From Ptiloglossa arizonensis (lineage: Eukaryota > Arthropoda > Insecta > Hymenoptera > Colletidae): DNA of 64,000 nt. Of this stretch, positions 62,120 to 64,000 are shown in pieces. The stretch spans positions 9,143,105-9,207,104 of the forward strand of contig NC_135052.1 of assembly GCF_051014685.1 (NCBI RefSeq), read 5' to 3'. Each line of letters begins with the position of its first letter. The first letter of the stretch is position 1. The notes beneath the pieces were generated by a model. The model was not told where the DNA came from, made no database searches, and was given only the letters and a program-made list of their open reading frames with translations. Both the position numbers and the translations under genes were made by a program.

Positions 62120-64000
62120 ACAAATGTTGTGTGTATGTTCTACATCCAGTGGAGCTCACGTATTATTGCGTAGACGTTGAAGTTTGGTGAAATCTTTGGT
62201 AACAGTTCATTGTACGTTCGTTACGTTCTTGGGAAAATTCTCAGAGATTCTCCGACGAGACAAAGGAAGCATCATACCTGCGTACCGTTTGCCGGAAGTC
62301 GGGAAGGGGGTTGCGATAGCCGTTTAGATATATTACTTTTCCTCGTGGATCGGTCTCCGAGAGGCGAGAACAAATCGGAACACTTGTCGGTGACGACATC
62401 CTACTTCTATACAAGTTCGCTGTGTTGCGATTTCGCGGACTTGTCTTCTGCGCTTCTGTTGTTTCGTCGACAATGACGTTACGTGTGCCGCGCGCATTTA
62501 AGTGCTTGCGAATTATGAATCTTTTGTGAAATCTTGGAAATTGTTGTCGATGGGTTTCTATTGTTACCGCCTGTATGAGATAATAACGTTAGAAATAATT
62601 AAACACTGCGATCGTTACTTGCAGTGTGGTACTATTTTAACGAGTAGAATGTCTTATCGGTGCTAGCTTTTTATCAATCTTTTTCGATGCTTCGCGAATA
62701 CAAAGGAGACTTCGTGCCGATATTCTATTCTTACATTTTCATTTCTGTCGCAATAAATACACGTATACGTGTAACGTATCTTAATTTTTTAAATATAGTA
62801 TTTTTTAAATAAGTTGTATAATCACTGTTGAATTGATCAGTGATAGGAAAAGCTTGAATTAATTTCAGAACTTATTTTTTCATAATGCGTAAGTATATGT
62901 GAAAATTAAGTGAAGAAATAAAAAGAAATCGCAGAGAATTGACGACAAAAAGCGTACGTACTTGGTTTTCAGTTTAAACATCTGGAGTGATGTTTCGAGC
63001 CTATAGAGTATACTCGAGAGGAGTAGTTTAAAGGTTAAATGTAAATCGAGTTACCTACCTACTTGCAAACACTGTAGCCAATAGTGTTAAAATTACTTAT
63101 AATGAAAAGGTGTTGCTTTTTTTAAACGTGTATGTCGTCACGTTGCCTTTTAAAGAATGGCGTATCTCTGACATTATTTTCTTGAAAATTCAGAAGAAAC
63201 GTGAGATAAATATAGAAAACTGTGGGCTCGAAGGTGTGACACTTTCTAATGCTTTTAAACCTGATTTTATCGCAACAAGATGAGTACATTTGTAACGTTA
63301 TTAATATGATTATTAATTTTTTGTAATATTATTCAATGCTGAAGTGGTACGGTAAATATCGATAACTTTTTCAATTTTTGCCCGAAACCTCGCGCAAAGC
63401 ATACTACGACACGTAACAACACACATGTTTCACGGTATACATTTTTTCAATTTTTGTCTCTTGGTTCGTTGATTTATGTTAACTGATATCGACTATTCTG
63501 ATTATCGTTTCGTAGAGATATTTCTAAAGAATGTGTGTCTTTCTGCGATTGTGATTCAAATTCAAATTTCCCGCTAGTGTATCACCAGATACAGGAATTC
63601 AAATTGTTTCTAGCTTATACACAAACGGACGACAAGTAAATTGTAGATTATACAGTATCAACGACAAGATATTGAACTTTCCGTAGCCCTCGAATGACTC
63701 ATTCACACGTGGCACATCTTTTGTAAGATTAATCTTTAACGAGATTACATCTCACGGTGGAATACATTCAGATGTCAAGTAAAACATATGAACAACACGC
63801 TCGACTACGCATCACACTTATACTTTTATATCTCAACAGGTGCTCGGTCATTTACTATTTTAAATATATTCAGTCTCTGTTACAACATGTGTATATCATA
63901 TTCGAACAACGTACCGCATCATCGTCCTTCGACCAGTTCTTGGGATATCAATTTATCGAATCTTGCCCGATTGTTATTTAAACCTCCACGAACATACCGT
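62120..64000. other. No gene seen
   Basis: A CpG-richer patch at 62.18-62.5 kb holds a 99-codon ORF without a domain. The rest is AT-rich. Further exons of the long plus-strand gene probably lie beyond the window. Confidence 0.45.

Noticed and set aside
1..64000. CRISPR arrays, operons, riboswitches, prophage or plasmid features
   Set aside because: No regularly spaced repeats or prokaryotic gene structure; the window is clearly insect nuclear DNA.

Overview
The window is a piece of animal nuclear genome, almost certainly insect and most likely hymenopteran (a bee, ant or wasp). The sequence is AT-rich with sharp CpG-dense islands, has no operons or closely packed ORFs, and carries spliced genes with very long introns, one exon of an insect globin, and relics of mariner, pogo/Tigger-like and non-LTR elements. 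The order is inferred from these features only; no species is claimed. Most ORFs longer than 60 codons are chance ORFs in CpG-rich or low-complexity DNA.

Left end (1-4830, minus strand): the first coding exon of a membrane-type (globin X-like) globin lies at 3771-3931. It starts Met-Gly-Cys and is interrupted at the classic B12.2 globin intron position. A CpG-rich 5' region follows, and the rest of the gene runs off the left edge. From 5 to 21 kb the DNA is mostly unremarkable, with a foldback-type repeat (5.8-6.3 kb), a CpG island (9.4-10.5 kb) and a dead mariner (13 kb). At 21.8 kb a good TATA box precedes a minimal start-stop uORF that overlaps the ATG of a 40-codon ORF.

Centre and right (plus strand): a chain of small exons with matching splice phases runs from 25.8 to 57 kb: 25838-25882 (phase 0/0), 26149-26176 (0/1), 36578-36634 (1/1), 53358-53441 (1/1) and 56680-56963 (1/0). 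I read these as one long gene that I do not recognise; its last visible exon encodes a proline-rich, Gln/Ser-rich segment with an SH3-ligand-like motif. CpG islands at 29.2-31.2 kb and 51.0-53.3 kb look like alternative promoters. The intron-exon junction of the 56680 exon is duplicated 1.05 kb upstream, and that copy is open in the matching phase for 31 more codons before a stop, so it may be an alternative terminal exon.

Repeats and mobile DNA: an internally deleted mariner with terminal inverted repeats (44.68-45.15 kb), a separate mariner N-terminal fragment (45.75 kb), a non-LTR reverse transcriptase fragment (61 kb, minus), a possible R1-type tail (50.4 kb), pogo-like ends (31.3 and 62.1 kb), a 34-bp-TIR element carrying a tRNA-like box (24.5-24.8 kb), several tandem duplications, and two dispersed families with three copies each inside the window. 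No rRNA, intact tRNA, CRISPR or prokaryotic signal was seen.
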